Made by a program: the position numbers and the translations under genes
Notes under the pieces: generated by a model
What the model was told of the DNA's origin: nothing
Seen by the model: the letters and a program-made list of their open reading frames with translations, nothing else
The model's database searches: none
Shown: piece by piece, positions 45,208 through 58,800 of the stretch
Layout: each line of letters opens with the position of its first letter
How positions within the stretch are numbered: the stretch's first letter is position 1
Assembly (NCBI RefSeq): GCF_963678635.1
Contig: NC_087064.1
Span: forward strand, 83,323,847-83,387,846
Direction: 5' to 3'
Length of the DNA stretch: 64,000 nucleotides
Source of the DNA: Symsagittifera roscoffensis
Lineage: Eukaryota > Xenacoelomorpha > Acoela > Convolutidae

Positions 45208-46918
45208 ATCAACCATATCACCATGTAAATTAACAAGGATAGCCGGTTACTATGCTAGTAGCACAGAATGTTCCGACCAATCTCAAAAAAAAAATTCAAA
45301 TAAGTGTCGTTTTTTCGGCTTGGTGTGATAAAATAATCTCAGCGAAAAAGTAGAAGTTAAACATTTTCGTCAGTCATTGTAAGACATGCCAATTGCAAAA
45401 CAACTTTTGACAACCATGTGCATAGGAAATGAGCCTTTTGAACATAGTTTATTATGATTTAATTTTCTACAGAAAATTAAACAGCCAAAGCTGTAGAATT
45501 GGTGATTCTACTGTATTACATGCTATAGTAACCTGAGCGTAAGATTGACTCGTCATTAAGTTAAGTAGTACGGCAAACAAAGGGTAAAGTTCGAAATAGT
45601 TGAATCTTCGAAGATATAGTCCCTCTTACGGCAAAAAACTCAGGTGATTAAGATTTGCACCCCCCCCCCCCAATGGGAACTACAGTAGCTAGGTTTATGA
45701 AACTTATAGGACGGATACTAGAGATGATTTGACCCGAGCATACAAAAAACGGGACCCCTCAGACCCTTGGGGGGCAAGTGATAACGGTCCCCGGAAGTGT
45801 AAATGGCCCTATCAGAACTCGGAAACTAGCGGCGGTGTTGGGCTCAAATTCTAGTATGTTGTAGGCCTAGTTGAGGGACGCTTAAGTTTAGAACCCCAGA
45901 CCCCTAAGACCCCCCGCTTCCGGTTTTATGCCCTAGGTAAACAAACCCACCCCTAACTTCCTGAAGTCGTTTCTCGGCCACCGATGAACACAGGGAGCTG
46001 AAACTTAAAGGGATGATAGGTAGTGGCAAGATACATCTTGTAATATAATTTGAACCAAGTCCGGCGGTTGGACCGGAAGCTATTAGCACTAGGAAAGACA
46101 CCCCCTTAGACCGGAAATAGGCAATTTACGCGAAATAATGAGGGAGGGCATATCGATTTTATTGCGGCAAGGGACATAACATACCGACCCCGGAAAAAAA
46201 AGACCCCCTGCGAGTGAAAACCCTCCGGTGACTCCTTCCGGTGTTAATAGCCTTTTCTCGGAAAAAGTGATAATGGACCTTAGAAATGGTATAACTTGTG
46301 AAGTATTAATGGGATATGAATGAAACTTGGTAGTTAGGACCCTCATGGGATTCTGAACCCAAATATGGAAGCTTGACCCCGGTTGACCCCTGGGTGACCT
46401 TAAAATGACCTTTGGGCTTTTTGACCCCAAAATTGCATGGAAAGCCCAATATTAACACCTGAAAGTGGCGTCTTTCCCAGCCCAACCCCTGGAAATGAGG
46501 ATGGGTCACCTTGCTAAAAATTGGGGGGAAAACTCAGATATTGGGAACTAGAGCAGAAGCTGATAGAGATTTAGATTTTACATTGCAACCTTGGAGTAGA
46601 GGATTTAATTTAAAGTGGACTTGGTAAACATTGGGTTTAACTTAGCTTGACGAATGCGCTATTAATAGAATATCAATCGGGGTAAAAGAAAAGTAGTCCC
46701 AGCGGAAATTGATAGTAATGAGACCGCGGTATGAGAGTTAAGTTTCCTAAATAGTATGAATGGACGGTAAATCTACTTGGCTCTCCGGAGGTGACTTTTT
46801 GGTTTGATTTGACCCCTAATAGACGAACTACGTTCCCCTGATAGCTAGAAGGTCGGGATTGGAATAGAGTACAGATTGAATTTTTAGATGCTTGGAATGA
46901 ATTAGCTACCCATGAAAA
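45208..46918 (+). repeat. Repeated block R, longer copy
   Basis: Direct repeat of 48,565-49,533. Shared parts are 45,208-46,018 and 46,741-46,918. The 722 bp between them exist only here. From about 45,690 the sequence becomes visibly GC-richer (many CCCC/GGGG and TGACCC motifs) than its flanks. No open frame looks like a protein. Identity is unknown; it could be the leader of a large retroelement. Confidence 0.65.
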
Positions 46919-48047
46919 GGGTCTCCCCCTACCCTTGGGAGGCCGGAACGTTAACGGGATAATTGAAATAAAGACCTTGGGAGGAAAGACTGAGTAAACA
47001 TAGCATGGTTTGGAGGTTGAGTTGAAATCGAAAGCTGAAGTTGACAGAGTTCAGAAATTGGTTGATTATAATCTTATGACATTTATTTGCTTGGTCAAAT
47101 TGTGACAGCTACCGCATACCGGGTATCTAATAAGTGTGAAAAGATTGATAAAAGAAACCGAAGTTGGCACGTGGCAGAGTTGACAGGGGAGATATAGCCT
47201 TAAACATGGGCGGACGGGTGATTTAGGCGGATGTCAGGACTGATAGGGAATGGCGTGACTTAACTAAAACTAAGTGTAAAGAAAGATAAGGAATTGGAGG
47301 GTACGGGATAGCCTTTAAGAGTCAGAACAGTGCTAGCTACTATTGAGAGTAGTTGGTTCTCCGTTAGTTAGAGAGAAGAATTGTTGCGAATGAATCGAAG
47401 AGTTGGTTCTCGGAGTAAGAGACCAGTAAATAATTAGTTCTCATCAGAGATTCACTAGAGAGCGAGAACAGTTAGTGTTAGCAGTGTAAGTTGGAAGTTA
47501 ATTGCAATTAGGCAATTCGGCCGATAAATCGCAGACCCTTCCCTTTGACTTAATTATTATATTATATCCTGGCCACTAAGAGCCTTCTGTAATTGGACAT
47601 ATAATAATCTAAATTAATTTATCATTGGAAACCCTTGCGATTGTATCGAGCAGACGAGACAAGACAGCCGAAGAGCAATACACAGAGGGGCAAGCAACAT
47701 AATATAATACAGAATAGTTGCCACCAAAATAACCCTTTCGGGATTGTAGATAGTAGTATCAAGACCCAGTAATTAGTTTGACTACCAAATTTTGTGAGAG
47801 TAGACATTGCGAACAGCAATTTCATCAGTAAAAACTTGGGCTTTTTACACCCTTGCCCACACATTCATAATTCAATTTTCAATTTTGAAAAATTATTTTA
47901 ACACACTGTCACAATGCAATGAAACTTGGCTTGGTGAACAAACTAGTTATCGTGAAATCATCAAGAACCAACCTAACAAGTACATCAACTCTCAAATTAG
48001 AATTTTCGAAATAGGGGAGGGGGGACAGCTAAAATTTGAATGACATC
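46919..48047. other. GC-richer tail of block R and AT-rich flank
   Basis: No gene recognised. Repeated TTGGTTCTC-type phrases occur at about 47,350-47,450. Near 47,860 composition returns to AT-rich, and a segment like the inside of the GGCTCTTTTCCAG MITEs appears (AATGCAATGAAACTTGG). Confidence 0.4.
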
Positions 48048-48251
48048 GGCTCTTCCGATCCTAACCCTTAACACCCCCCTTACACAAGCATCACTTTTAT
48101 GCTGTAACGAGTGATAAGGAGTGTTAATTAAGAAGACCAAATGTTTGTCATGCCCTAAGTAGTCCATATGTCAATTTTCATAACAATCGAACTATGTGAA
48201 CAACAATTTTAATTCTAAAATTTTGCAGGTGTGTGGGGGGAGAGGGGGGCC
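48048..48251. mobile_element. Diverged MITE, reverse orientation
   Basis: Starts GGCTCTTCCGATCC and ends GAGAGGGGGGCC. Its inside matches the reverse complement of the array MITE (TTTGTCATG, ATGTCAATTTTCATAACAATCGAAC, AATTTTGCAGGTG). No TSD. Confidence 0.7.
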
Positions 48252-48333
48252 GTTTATTAATGTTGCATGACTTCTACCATGAACTCTAAGTTGATGAAAA
48301 TTTCTATAACAATACCCATACGCACTGAACTCA

Positions 48334-48481
48334 ATGAGTCAAATTAAAACTGCTTTCCAAAATGAGAGTGAAAATCGCGCGAAACGTGAAGTAACACAAA
48401 AAAGAATTTTATATGGTTCCGACAAAGTTTTTCCAGTTGGATTACCAGTAAAATCAAGTGTCTTTTATCAAAAAGGTGAAG
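48334..48481 (+). pseudogene. Exon-like open frame interrupted by MITE sequence
   Basis: The plus frame MSQIKTAFQNESENRAK and on through GSDKVFPVGLPVKSSVFYQK ends at AAAAAG|GTGAAG, where a MITE begins (48,482). The last part, ATCAAGTGTCTTTTATCAAAAAG, is repeated at 49,612-49,631 directly before the array MITE and after a TTTCTTTAG acceptor-like run. The product is not recognised. It may be a relic of the host exon into which the MITE inserted. Confidence 0.35.
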
Positions 48482-48564
48482 GCTCTTTTTCCTTTTCCGC
48501 CACCTGCAAAGTTTTACTAGTAAAAATTATGGCTCTTTTTCCTTCCCCCCCCCCCCCCCACCTG
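48482..48564. mobile_element. Two nested or truncated MITE 5' ends
   Basis: GGCTCTTTTTCC ends occur at 48,482 and 48,532, the second followed by a C-run and CCACCT. Only the first ~50 bp of the element is present each time. Confidence 0.6.
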
Positions 48565-49533
48565 ATCAACCATATCACCATGTAAATTAACAAGGATAGC
48601 CGGTTACTATGCTAGTAGCACAGAATGTTCCGACCAATCTCAAAAAAAAAAATTAAAAATTTCAAATAAGTGTCGTTTTTTCGGCTTGGTGTGATAAAAG
48701 AATCTCAGCGAAAAAGTAGAAGTTAAACATTTTCGTCAGTCATTGTAAGACATGCCAATTGCAAAACAACTTTTGACAACCATGTGCATAGGAAATGAGC
48801 CTCTTGAACATAGTTTATTATGATTTAATTTTCTACAGAAAATTAAACAGCCAAAGCTGTAGAATAGGTGATTCTACTGTATTACCTGCTATAGTAACCT
48901 GAGCGTAAGATTGATTCGTCATTAAGTTAAGTAGTACAGCAAACAAAGGGTAAAGTTCGAAATAATTGAATCTTCGAAGTCCCTCTTACGGCAAAAAACT
49001 CAGGTGAGTAAGATTTGCACCCCCCCCATTATGAAACTTATAGGACGGATACTAGAGATGATTTGACCCGAGCATACAAAAAACGGGACCCCTCAGACCC
49101 TTGGGGGGCAAGTGATAACGGTCCCCGGAAGTGTAAATGGCCCTATCAGAACTCGGAAACTAGCGGCGGTGTTGGGCTCAAATTCTAGTATGTTGTAGGC
49201 CTAGTTGAGGGACGCTTAAGTTTAGAACCCCAGACCCCTAAGACCCCCCGCTTCCGGTTTTATGCCCTAGGTAAACAAACCCACCCCTAACTTCCTGAAG
49301 TCGTTTCTCGGCCACCGATGAACACAGGGAGCTGAAACTTAAAGGGATGATAAGTAGTTTCCTAAATAGTATGAATGGACGGTAAATCTACTTGGCTCTC
49401 CGGAGGTGACATTTTGGTTTGATTTGACCCCTAATAGACGAACTACGTTCCCCTGATAGCTAGAAGGTCGGGATTGGAATAGAGTACAGATCGAAATTTT
49501 AGATGCTTGGAATGAAATAGCTACCCATGAAAA
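48565..49533 (+). repeat. Repeated block R, internally deleted copy
   Basis: Matches 45,208-46,018 (as 48,565-49,352) and 46,741-46,918 (as 49,356-49,533). The intervening 722 bp are missing, and smaller indels occur near 48,980 and in the C-run at 49,021. By eye the shared parts differ at few positions. Confidence 0.85.
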
Positions 49534-49635
49534 CGGTACACCAGTGAACTGAATAATTATCAATTGCGATGTTTCAAGTTGCATTGAGCAACTGTTGCTT
49601 TCTTTAGATCAAGTGTCTTTTATCAAAAAGGTGAG

Positions 49636-49831
49636 GGCTCTTTTTCCTTTTCCCCCAACCTGCAAAGTTTTACTTAGTAAAAATTATTTTCACTTTGTTC
49701 GATTCTTATGAAAATTGACATACCGACTAACTAGTTTATGACAAACATATTTGGTCTTCATAATTAACCTTGTAAAACCACCCGTTACACCATAAAACTC
49801 ATGTTCGTGTGAGGTGGGACGAAAAAGAGCC
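49636..49831. mobile_element. First MITE of the array, with 8-bp TSD
   Basis: 196 bp, from GGCTCTTTTTCCTTTTCCCC to CGAAAAAGAGCC. The left 8-mer AAGGTGAG (49,628-49,635) faces AATGTGAG (49,832-49,839) on the right; in most later units the right 8-mer is exactly AAGGTGAG. This element therefore has a recognisable target duplication, and its left flank is the ancestral one. Confidence 0.85.
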
Positions 49832-52800
49832 AATGTGAGTTAATATATAGACTATTGGACTCAAATTTGCGGTATAATCGTTGATTTTACGAAGTTGTAT
49901 AGGAGGAAAAGTGTTTGTAATTTACTAATTAACGCAAATGCCAATTTCTCTCACCACTGACCACACAACCAAAGTTGAAACTGTGAAATTTTCTAAAGCA
50001 CAAAAATCTGCAAAAAAAAAATTTTTTCCCTTGGCAGATTTTCGCAACAGTCTATGGTAAAAAACACCACCTATTTCCTCAAGAGTTTAAAATTTCATTG
50101 AAGTAGAATTTCAGTCCAGTCTTTACGAATTTGTTTGGTAAAAGATAACAACAGAGGAGGAAAAAAATCGTTTTAAGCTCGTGATGGCAAAAAAAACTGA
50201 TTGAAAAACGGGCTCTTTTTCCTTTTCCCCCCACCTGCAAAGTTTTACGAGTAAAAATTATTTTCACTTTGTTCGATTGTTATGAAAATTGACATACCGA
50301 CTAACTAGTTTATGACAAACATATTCGGTTTTCATAACTAACCTTGTAAAACCACCCGTTACACCATGAAACTCATGTTCGTCTGAGGTGGGAGGAAAAA
50401 GAGCCAAGGTGAGTTAATATATAGACTATTCGACTCAAATTTGCGGTATAATGGTTGATTTTACGAAGTTGTATAGGAGGAAAAAACTGTTTGTAATTTA
50501 CTAATTAACGCAAATGCCAATTTCTCTCACCACTGACCACACAACCAAAGTTGAAACTGTGAAATATTCTAAAGCACAAAAATCTGCAAAAAAATTTTTT
50601 CCCTTGGCAGATTTTCGCAACAGTCTATGGTAAAAAACACCACCTATTTCCTCAAGAGTTTAAAATTTCATTGAAGTAGAATTTCAGTCCAGTCTTTACG
50701 AATTTGTTTGGTAAAAGATAACAACAGAGGAGGAAAAAAATCGTTTTAAGCTCGTGATGGCAAAAAAAAACTGATTGAAAAACGGGCTCTTTTTCCTTTT
50801 CCCCCCACCTGCAACGTTTTACGAGTAAAAATTATTTTCACTTTGTTCGATTGTTATGAAAATTGACATACCGACTAACTAGTTTATGACAAACATATTC
50901 GGTTTTCATAATTAACCTTGTAAAACCACCCGTTACACCATGAAACTCATGTTCGTGTGAGGTGGGAGGAAAAAGAGCCAAGGTGAGTTAATATATAGAC
51001 TATTCGACTCAAATTTGCGGTATAATCGTTGATTTTACGAAGTTGTATAGGAGGAAAAAACTGTTTGTAATTTACTAATTAACGCAAATGCCAATTTCTC
51101 TCACCACTGACCACACAACCAAAGTTGAAACTATGAAATTTTCTTAAGCACAAAAATCTGCAAAAAAATTTTTTCCCTTGGCAGATTTTCGCAACAGTCT
51201 ATGGTAAAAAAACACCACCTATTTCCTCAAGAGTTTAAAATTTCATTGAAGTAGAATTTCAGTCCAGTCTTTACGAATTTATTTGGTAAAAGATAACAAC
51301 AGAGGAGGAACAAAATCGTTTTAAGCTCGTGATGGCAAAAAAAACTGATTGAAAAACGGGCTCTTTTTCCTTTTCCCCCCACCTGCAAAGTTTTACGAGT
51401 AAAAATATTTTTCACTTTGTTCGATTGTTATGAAAATTGACATACCGACTAACTAGTTTATGACAAACATATTCGGTTTTCATAATTAACCTTGTAAAAC
51501 CACCCGTTACACCATGAAACTCATGTTCGTCTGAGGTGGGAGGAAAAAGAGCCAAGGTGAGTTAATATATAGACTATTCGACTCAAATTTGCGGTATAAT
51601 CGTTGATTTTACGAAGTTGTATAGGAGGAAAAAACTGTTTGTAATTTACTAATTAACGCAAATGCCAATTTCTCTCACCACTGACCACACAACCAAAGTT
51701 GAAACTGTGAAATATTCTAAAGCACAAAAATCTGCAAAAAAATTTTTTCCCTTGGCAGATTTTCGCAACAGTCTATGGTAAAAAACACCACCTATTTCCT
51801 CAAGAGTTTAAAATTTCATTGAAGTAGAATTTCAGTCCAGTCTTTACGAATTTGTTTGGTAAAAGATAACAACAGAGGAGGAAAAAAATCGTTTTAAGCT
51901 CGTGATGGCAAAAAAAACTGATTGAAAAACGGGCTCTTTTTCCTTTTCCCCCCACCTGCAAAGTTTTACGAGTAAAAATTATTTTCACTTTGTTCGATTG
52001 TTATGAAAATTGACATACCGACTAACTAGTTTATGACAAACATATTCGGTTTTCATAATTAACCTTGTAAAACCACCCGTTACACCATGAAACTCATGTT
52101 CGTGTGAGGTGGGAGGAAAAAGAGCCAAGGTGAGTTAATATATAGACTATTCGACTCAAATTTGCGGTATAATCGTTGATTTTACGAAGTTGTATAGGAG
52201 GAAAAAACTGTTTGTAATTTACTAATTAACGCAAATGCCAATTTCTCTCACCACTGACCACACAACCAAAGTTGAAACTGTGAAATATTCTAAAGCACAA
52301 AAATCTGCAAAAAAATTTTTTCCCTTGGCAGATTTTCGCAACAGTCTATGGTAAAAAACACCACCTATTTCCTCAAGAGTTTAAAATTTCATTGAAGTAG
52401 AATTTCAGTCCAGTCTTTACGAATTTGTTTGGTAAAAGATAACAACAGAGGAGGAAAAAAATCGTTTTAAGCTCGTGATGGCAAAAAAAACTGATTGAAA
52501 AACGGGCTCTTTTTCCTTTTCCCCCCACCTGCAAAGTTTTACGAGTAAAAATTATTTTCACTTTGTTCGATTGTTATGAAAATTGACATACCGACTAACT
52601 AGTTTATGACAAACATATTCGGTTTTCATAATTAACCTTGTAAAACCACCCGTTACACCATGAAACTCATGTTCGTGTGAGGTGGGAGGAAAAAGAGCCA
52701 AGGTGAGTTAATATATAGACTATTCGACTCAAATTTGCGGTATAATCGTTGATTTTACGAAGTTGTATAGGAGGAAAAAACTGTTTGTAATTTACTAATT

Positions 52801-55800
52801 AACGCAAATGCCAATTTCTCTCACCACTGACCACACAACCAAAGTTGAAACTGTGAAATATTCTAAAGCACAAAAATCTGCAAAAAAATTTTTTCCCTTG
52901 GCAGATTTTCGCAACAGTCTATGGTAAAAAAACACCACCTATTTCCTCAAGAGTTTAAAATTTCATTGAAGTAGAATTTCAGTCCAGTCTTTACGAATTT
53001 ATTTGGTAAAAGATAACAACAGAGGAGGAACAAAATCGTTTTAAGCTCGTGATGGCAAAAAAAACTGATTGAAAAACGGGCTCTTTTTCCTTTTCCCCCC
53101 ACCTGCAAAGTTTTACGAGTAAAAATTTTTTTTACTTTGTTCGATTGTTATGAAAATTGACATACCGACTAACTACTTTATGAAAAACATATTCGGTTTT
53201 CATAATTAACCTTGTAAAACCACCCGTTACACCATGAAACTCATGTTCGTGTGAGGTGGGAGGAAAAAGAGCCAAGGTGAGTTAATATATAGACTATTCG
53301 ACTCAAATTTGCGGTATAATCGTTGATTTTACCAAGTTGTATAGGAGGAAAAAACTGTTTGTAATTTACTAATTAACGCAAATGCCAATTTCTCTCACCA
53401 CTGACCACACAACCAAAGTTGAAACTATGAAATTTTCTTAAACACAAAAATCTGCAAAAAATTTTTTTCCCTTGGCAGATTTTCGCAACAGTCTATGGTA
53501 AAAAAAACACCACCTATTTCCTCAAGAGTTTAAAATTTCATTGAAGTAGAATTTCAGTCCAGTCTTTACGAATTTATTTGGTAAAAGATAACAACAGAGG
53601 AGGAAAAAAATCGTTTTAAGCTCGTGATGGCAAAAAAAACTGATTGAAAAACGGGCTCTTTTTCTTTTTCCCCCCACCTGCAAAGTTTTACGAGTAAAAA
53701 ATATTTTCACTTTGTTCGATTGTTATGAAAATTGACATACCGACTAACTAGTTTATGACAAACATATTCGGTTTTCATAATTAACCTTGTAAAACCACCC
53801 GTTACACCATGAAACTCATGTTCGTGTGAGGTGGGCGGAAAAAGAGCCAAGGTGAGTTAATATATAGACTATTCGACTCAAATTTGCGGTATAATCGTTG
53901 ATTTTACGAAGTTGTATAGGAGGAAAAAACTGTTTGTAATTTACTAATTAACGCAAATGCCAATTTCTCTCACCACTGACCACACAACCAAAGTTGAAAC
54001 TATGAAATTTTCTTAAGCACAAAAATCTGCAAAAAAATTTTCTCCCTTGGCAGATTTTCGCAACAGTCTATGGTAAAAAAAACACCACCTATTTCCTCAA
54101 GAGTTTAAAATTTCATTGAAGTAGAATTTCAGTCCAGTCTTTACGAATTTATTTGGTAAAAGATAACAACAGAGGAGGAAAAAAATCGTTTTAAGCTCGT
54201 GATGGCAAAAAAAACTGATTGAAAAACGGGCTCTTTTTCTTTTTCCCCCCACCTGCAAAGTTTTACGACTAAAAAATATTTTCACTTTGTTCGATTGTTA
54301 TGAAAATTGACATACCGACTAACTAGTTTATGACAAACATATTCGGTTTTCATAATTAACCTTGTAAAACCACCCGTTACACCATGAAACTCATGTTCGT
54401 GTGAGGTGGGCGGAAAAAGAGCCAAGGTGAGTTAATATATAGACTATTCGACTCAAATTTGCGGTATAATCGTTGATTTTACGAAGTTGTATAGGAGGAA
54501 AAAAACTGTTTGTAATTTACTAATTAACGCAAATGCCAATTTCTCTCACCACTGACCACACAACCAAAGTTGAAACTATGAAATTTTCTTAAGCACAAAA
54601 ATCTGCAAAAAAATTTTCTCCCTTGGCAGATTTTCGCAACAGTCTATGGTAAAAAAAACACCACCTATTTCCTCAAGAGTTTAAAATTTCATTGAAGTAG
54701 AATTTCAGTCCAGTCTTTACGAATTTATTTGGTAAAAGATAACAACAGAGGAGGAACAAAATCGTTTTAAGCTCGTGATGGCAAAAAAAACTGATTGAAA
54801 AACGGGCTCTTTTTCCTTTTCCCCCACCTGCAAAGTTTTACGAGTAAAAATGTTTTTCACTTTGTTCGATTGTTATGAAAATTGACATACCGACTAACTA
54901 GTTTATGAAAAACATATTCGGTTTTCATAATTAACCTTGTAAAACCACCCGTTACACCATGAAACTCATGTTCGTGTGAGGTGGGAGGAAAAAGAGCCAA
55001 GGTGAGTTAATATATAGACTATTCGACTCAAATTTGCGGTATAATCGTTGCTTTTACCAAGTTGTATAGGAGGAAAAAACTGTTTGTAATTTACTAATTA
55101 ACGCAAATGCCAATTTCTCTCACCACTGACCACACAACCAAAGTTGAAACTATGAAATTTTCTTAAACACAAAAATCTGCAAAAAAATTTTTTCCCTTGG
55201 CAGATTTTCGCAACAGTCTATGGTAAAAAAACACCACCTATTTCCTCAAGAGTTTTAAATTTCATTGAAGTAGAATTTCAGTCCAGTCTTTACGAATTTA
55301 TTTGGTAAAATATAACAACAGAGGAGGAAAAAAATCGTTTTAAGCTCGTGATGGCAAAAAAAACTGATTGAAAAACGGGCTCTTTTTCTTTTTCCCCCCA
55401 CCTGCAAAGTTTTACGAGTAAAAATTATTTTCACTTTGTTCGATTGTTATGAAAATTGACATACCGACTAACTAGTTTATGACAAACATATTCGGTTTTC
55501 ATAATTAACCTTGTAAAACCACCAGTTACACCATGAAACTCATGTTCGTGTGAGGTGGGAGGAAAAAGAGCCAAGGTGAGTTAATATATAGACTATTCGA
55601 CTCAAATTTGCGGTATAATCGTTAATTTTACCAAGTTGTATAGGAGGAAAAAACTGTTTGTAATTTACTAATTAACGCAAATGCCAATTTCTCTCACCAC
55701 TGACCACACAACCAAAGTTGAAACTATGAAATTTTCTTAAACACGAAAATCTGCAAAAAAATTTTTTCCCTTGGCAGATTTTCGCAACAGTCTATGGTAA

Positions 55801-58800
55801 AAAAACACCACCTATTTCCTCCGAGTTTAAAATTTCATTGAAGTAGAATTTCAGTCCAGTCTTTACGAATTTGTTTGGTAAAAGATAACAACAGAGGAGG
55901 AAAAAAATCGTTTTAAGCTCGTGATGGCAAAAAAAACTGATTGAAAAACGGGCTCTTTTTCTTTTTCCCCCCACCTGCAAAGTTTTACGAGTAAAAATTA
56001 TTTTCACTTTGTTCGATTGTTATGAAAATTGACATACCGACTAACTAGTTTATGACAAACATATTCGGTTTTCATAATTAACCTTGTAAAACCACCCGTT
56101 ACACCATGAAACTCATGTTCGTGTGAGGTAGGAGGAAAAAGAGCCAAGGTGAGTTAATATATAGACTATTCGACTCAAATTTGCGGTATAATCGTTGATT
56201 TTACGAAGTTGTATAGGAGGAAAAAACTGTTTGTAATTTACTAATTAACGCAAATGCCAATTTCTCTCACCACTGACCACACAACCAAAGTTGAAACTAT
56301 GAAATTTTCTGAAGCACAAAAATCTGCAAAAAAATTTTTTCCCTTGGCAGATTTTCGCAACAGTCTATGGTAAAAAAACACCACCTATTTCCTCAAGAGT
56401 TTAAAATTTCATTGAAGTAGAATTTCAGTCCAGTCTTTACGAATTTATTTGGTAAAAGATAACAACAGAGGAGGAACAAAATCGTTTTAAGCTCGTGATG
56501 GCAAAAAAAAACTGATTGAAAAACGGGCTCTTTTTCCTTTCCCCCCACCTGCAAAGTTTTACGAGTAAAAATTTTTTTCACTTTGTTCGATTGTTATGAA
56601 AATTGACATACCGACTAACTAGTTTATGAAAAACATATTCGGTTTTCATAATTAACCTTGTAAAACCACCCGTTACACCATGAAACTCATGTTCGTGTGA
56701 GGTGGGAGGAAAAAGAGCCAAGGTGAGTTAATATATAGACTATTCGACTCAAATTTGCGGTATAATCGTTGATTTTACCAAGTTGTATAGGAGGAAAAAA
56801 TTGTTTGTAATTTACTAATTAACGCAAATGCCAATTTCTCTCACCACTGACCACACAACCAAAGTTGAAACTATGAAATTTTCTTAAACACAAAAATCTG
56901 CAAAAAAATTTTTTCCCTTGGCAGATTTTCGCAACAGTCTATGGTAAAAAAACACCACCTATTTCCTCAAGAGTTTAAAATTTCATTGAAGTAGAATTTC
57001 AGTCCAGTCTTTACGAATTTATTTGGTAAAAGATAACAACAGAGGAGGAACAAAATCGTTTTAAGCTCGTGATGGCAAAAAAAAACTGATTGAAAAACGG
57101 GCTCTTTTTCCTTTTCCCCCCACCTGCAAAGTTTTACGAGTAAAAATTTTTTTCACTTTGTTCGATTGTTATGAAAATTGACATACCGACTAACTAGTTT
57201 ATGAAAAACATATTCGGTTTTCATAATTAACCTTGTAAAACCACCCGTTACACCATGAAACTCATGTTCGTGTGAGGTGGGAGGAAAAAGAGCCAAGGTG
57301 AGTTAATATATAGACTATTCGACTCAAATTTGCGGTATAATCGTTGATTTTACCAAGTTGTATAGGAGGAAAAAACTGTTTGTAATTTACTAATTAACGC
57401 AAATGCCAATTTCTCTCACCACTGACCACACAACCAAAGTTGAAACTATGAAATTTTCTTAAACACAAAAATCTGCAAAAAAATTTTTTCCCTTGGCAGA
57501 TTTTCGCAACAGTCTATGGTAAAAAAACACCACCTATTTCCTCAAGAGTTTAAAATTTCATTGAAGTAGAATTTCAGTCCAGTCTTTACGAATTTATTTG
57601 GTAAAAGATAACAACAGAGGAGGAAAAAAATCGTTTTAAGCTCGTGATGGCAAAAAAAACTGATTGAAAAACGGGCTCTTTTTCTTTTTCCCCCCACCTG
57701 CAAAGTTTTACGAGTAAAAATTATTTTCACTTTGTTCGATTCTTATGAAAATTGACATACCGACTAACTAGTTTATGACAAACATATTTGGTCTTCATAA
57801 TTAACCTTGTAAAACCACCCGTTACACCATAAAACTCATGTTCGTGTGAGGTGGGACGAAAAAGAGCCAATGTGAGTTAATATATAGACTATTGGACTCA
57901 AATTTGCGGTATAATCGTTGATTTTACGAAGTTGTATAGGAGGAAAAGTGTTTGTAATTTACTAATTAACGCAAATGCCAATTTCTCTCACCACTGACCA
58001 CACAACCAAAGTTGAAACTGTGAAATTTTCTAAAGCACAAAAATCTGCAAAAAAAAAAATTTTTCCCTTGGCAGATTTTCGCAACAGTCTATGGTAAAAA
58101 ACACCACCTATTTCCTCAAGAGTTTAAAATTTCATTGAAGTAGAATTTCAGTCCAGTCTTTACGAATTTGTTTGGTAAAAGATAACAACAGAGGAGGAAA
58201 AAAATCGTTTTAAGCTCGTGATGGCAAAACAAACTGATTGAAAAACGGGCTCTTTTTCCTTTTCCCCCCACCTGCAAAGTTTTACGAGTAAAAATTATTT
58301 TCACTTTGTTCGATTGTTATGAAAATTGACATACCGACTAACTAGTTTATGACAAACATATTCGGTTTTCATAACTAACCTTGTAAAACCACCCGTTACA
58401 CCATGAAACTCATGTTCGTCTGAGGTGGGAGGAAAAAGAGCCAAGGTGAGTTAATATATAGACTATTCGACTCAAATTTGCGGTATAATCGTTGATTTTA
58501 CGAAGTTGTATAGGAGGAAAAAACTGTTTGTAATTTACTAATTAACGCATATGCCAATTTCTCTCACCACTGACCACACAACCAAAGTTGAAACTGTGAA
58601 ATATTCTAAAGCACAAAAATCTGCAAAAAAATTTTTTCCCTTGGCAGATTTTCGCAACAGTCTATGGTAAAAAACACCACCTATTTCCTCAAGAGTTTAA
58701 AATTTCATTGAAGTAGAATTTCAGTCCAGTCTTTACGAATTTGTTTGGTAAAAGATAACAACAGAGGAGGAAAAAAATCGTTTTAAGCTCGTGATGGCAA

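Noticed and set aside
45904-46509. Overlapping Pro/Gly-rich minus frames in block R
   Set aside because: They follow the local GC-rich composition only; no family motif, and the region is part of a non-coding repeat with a large deletion in its second copy.
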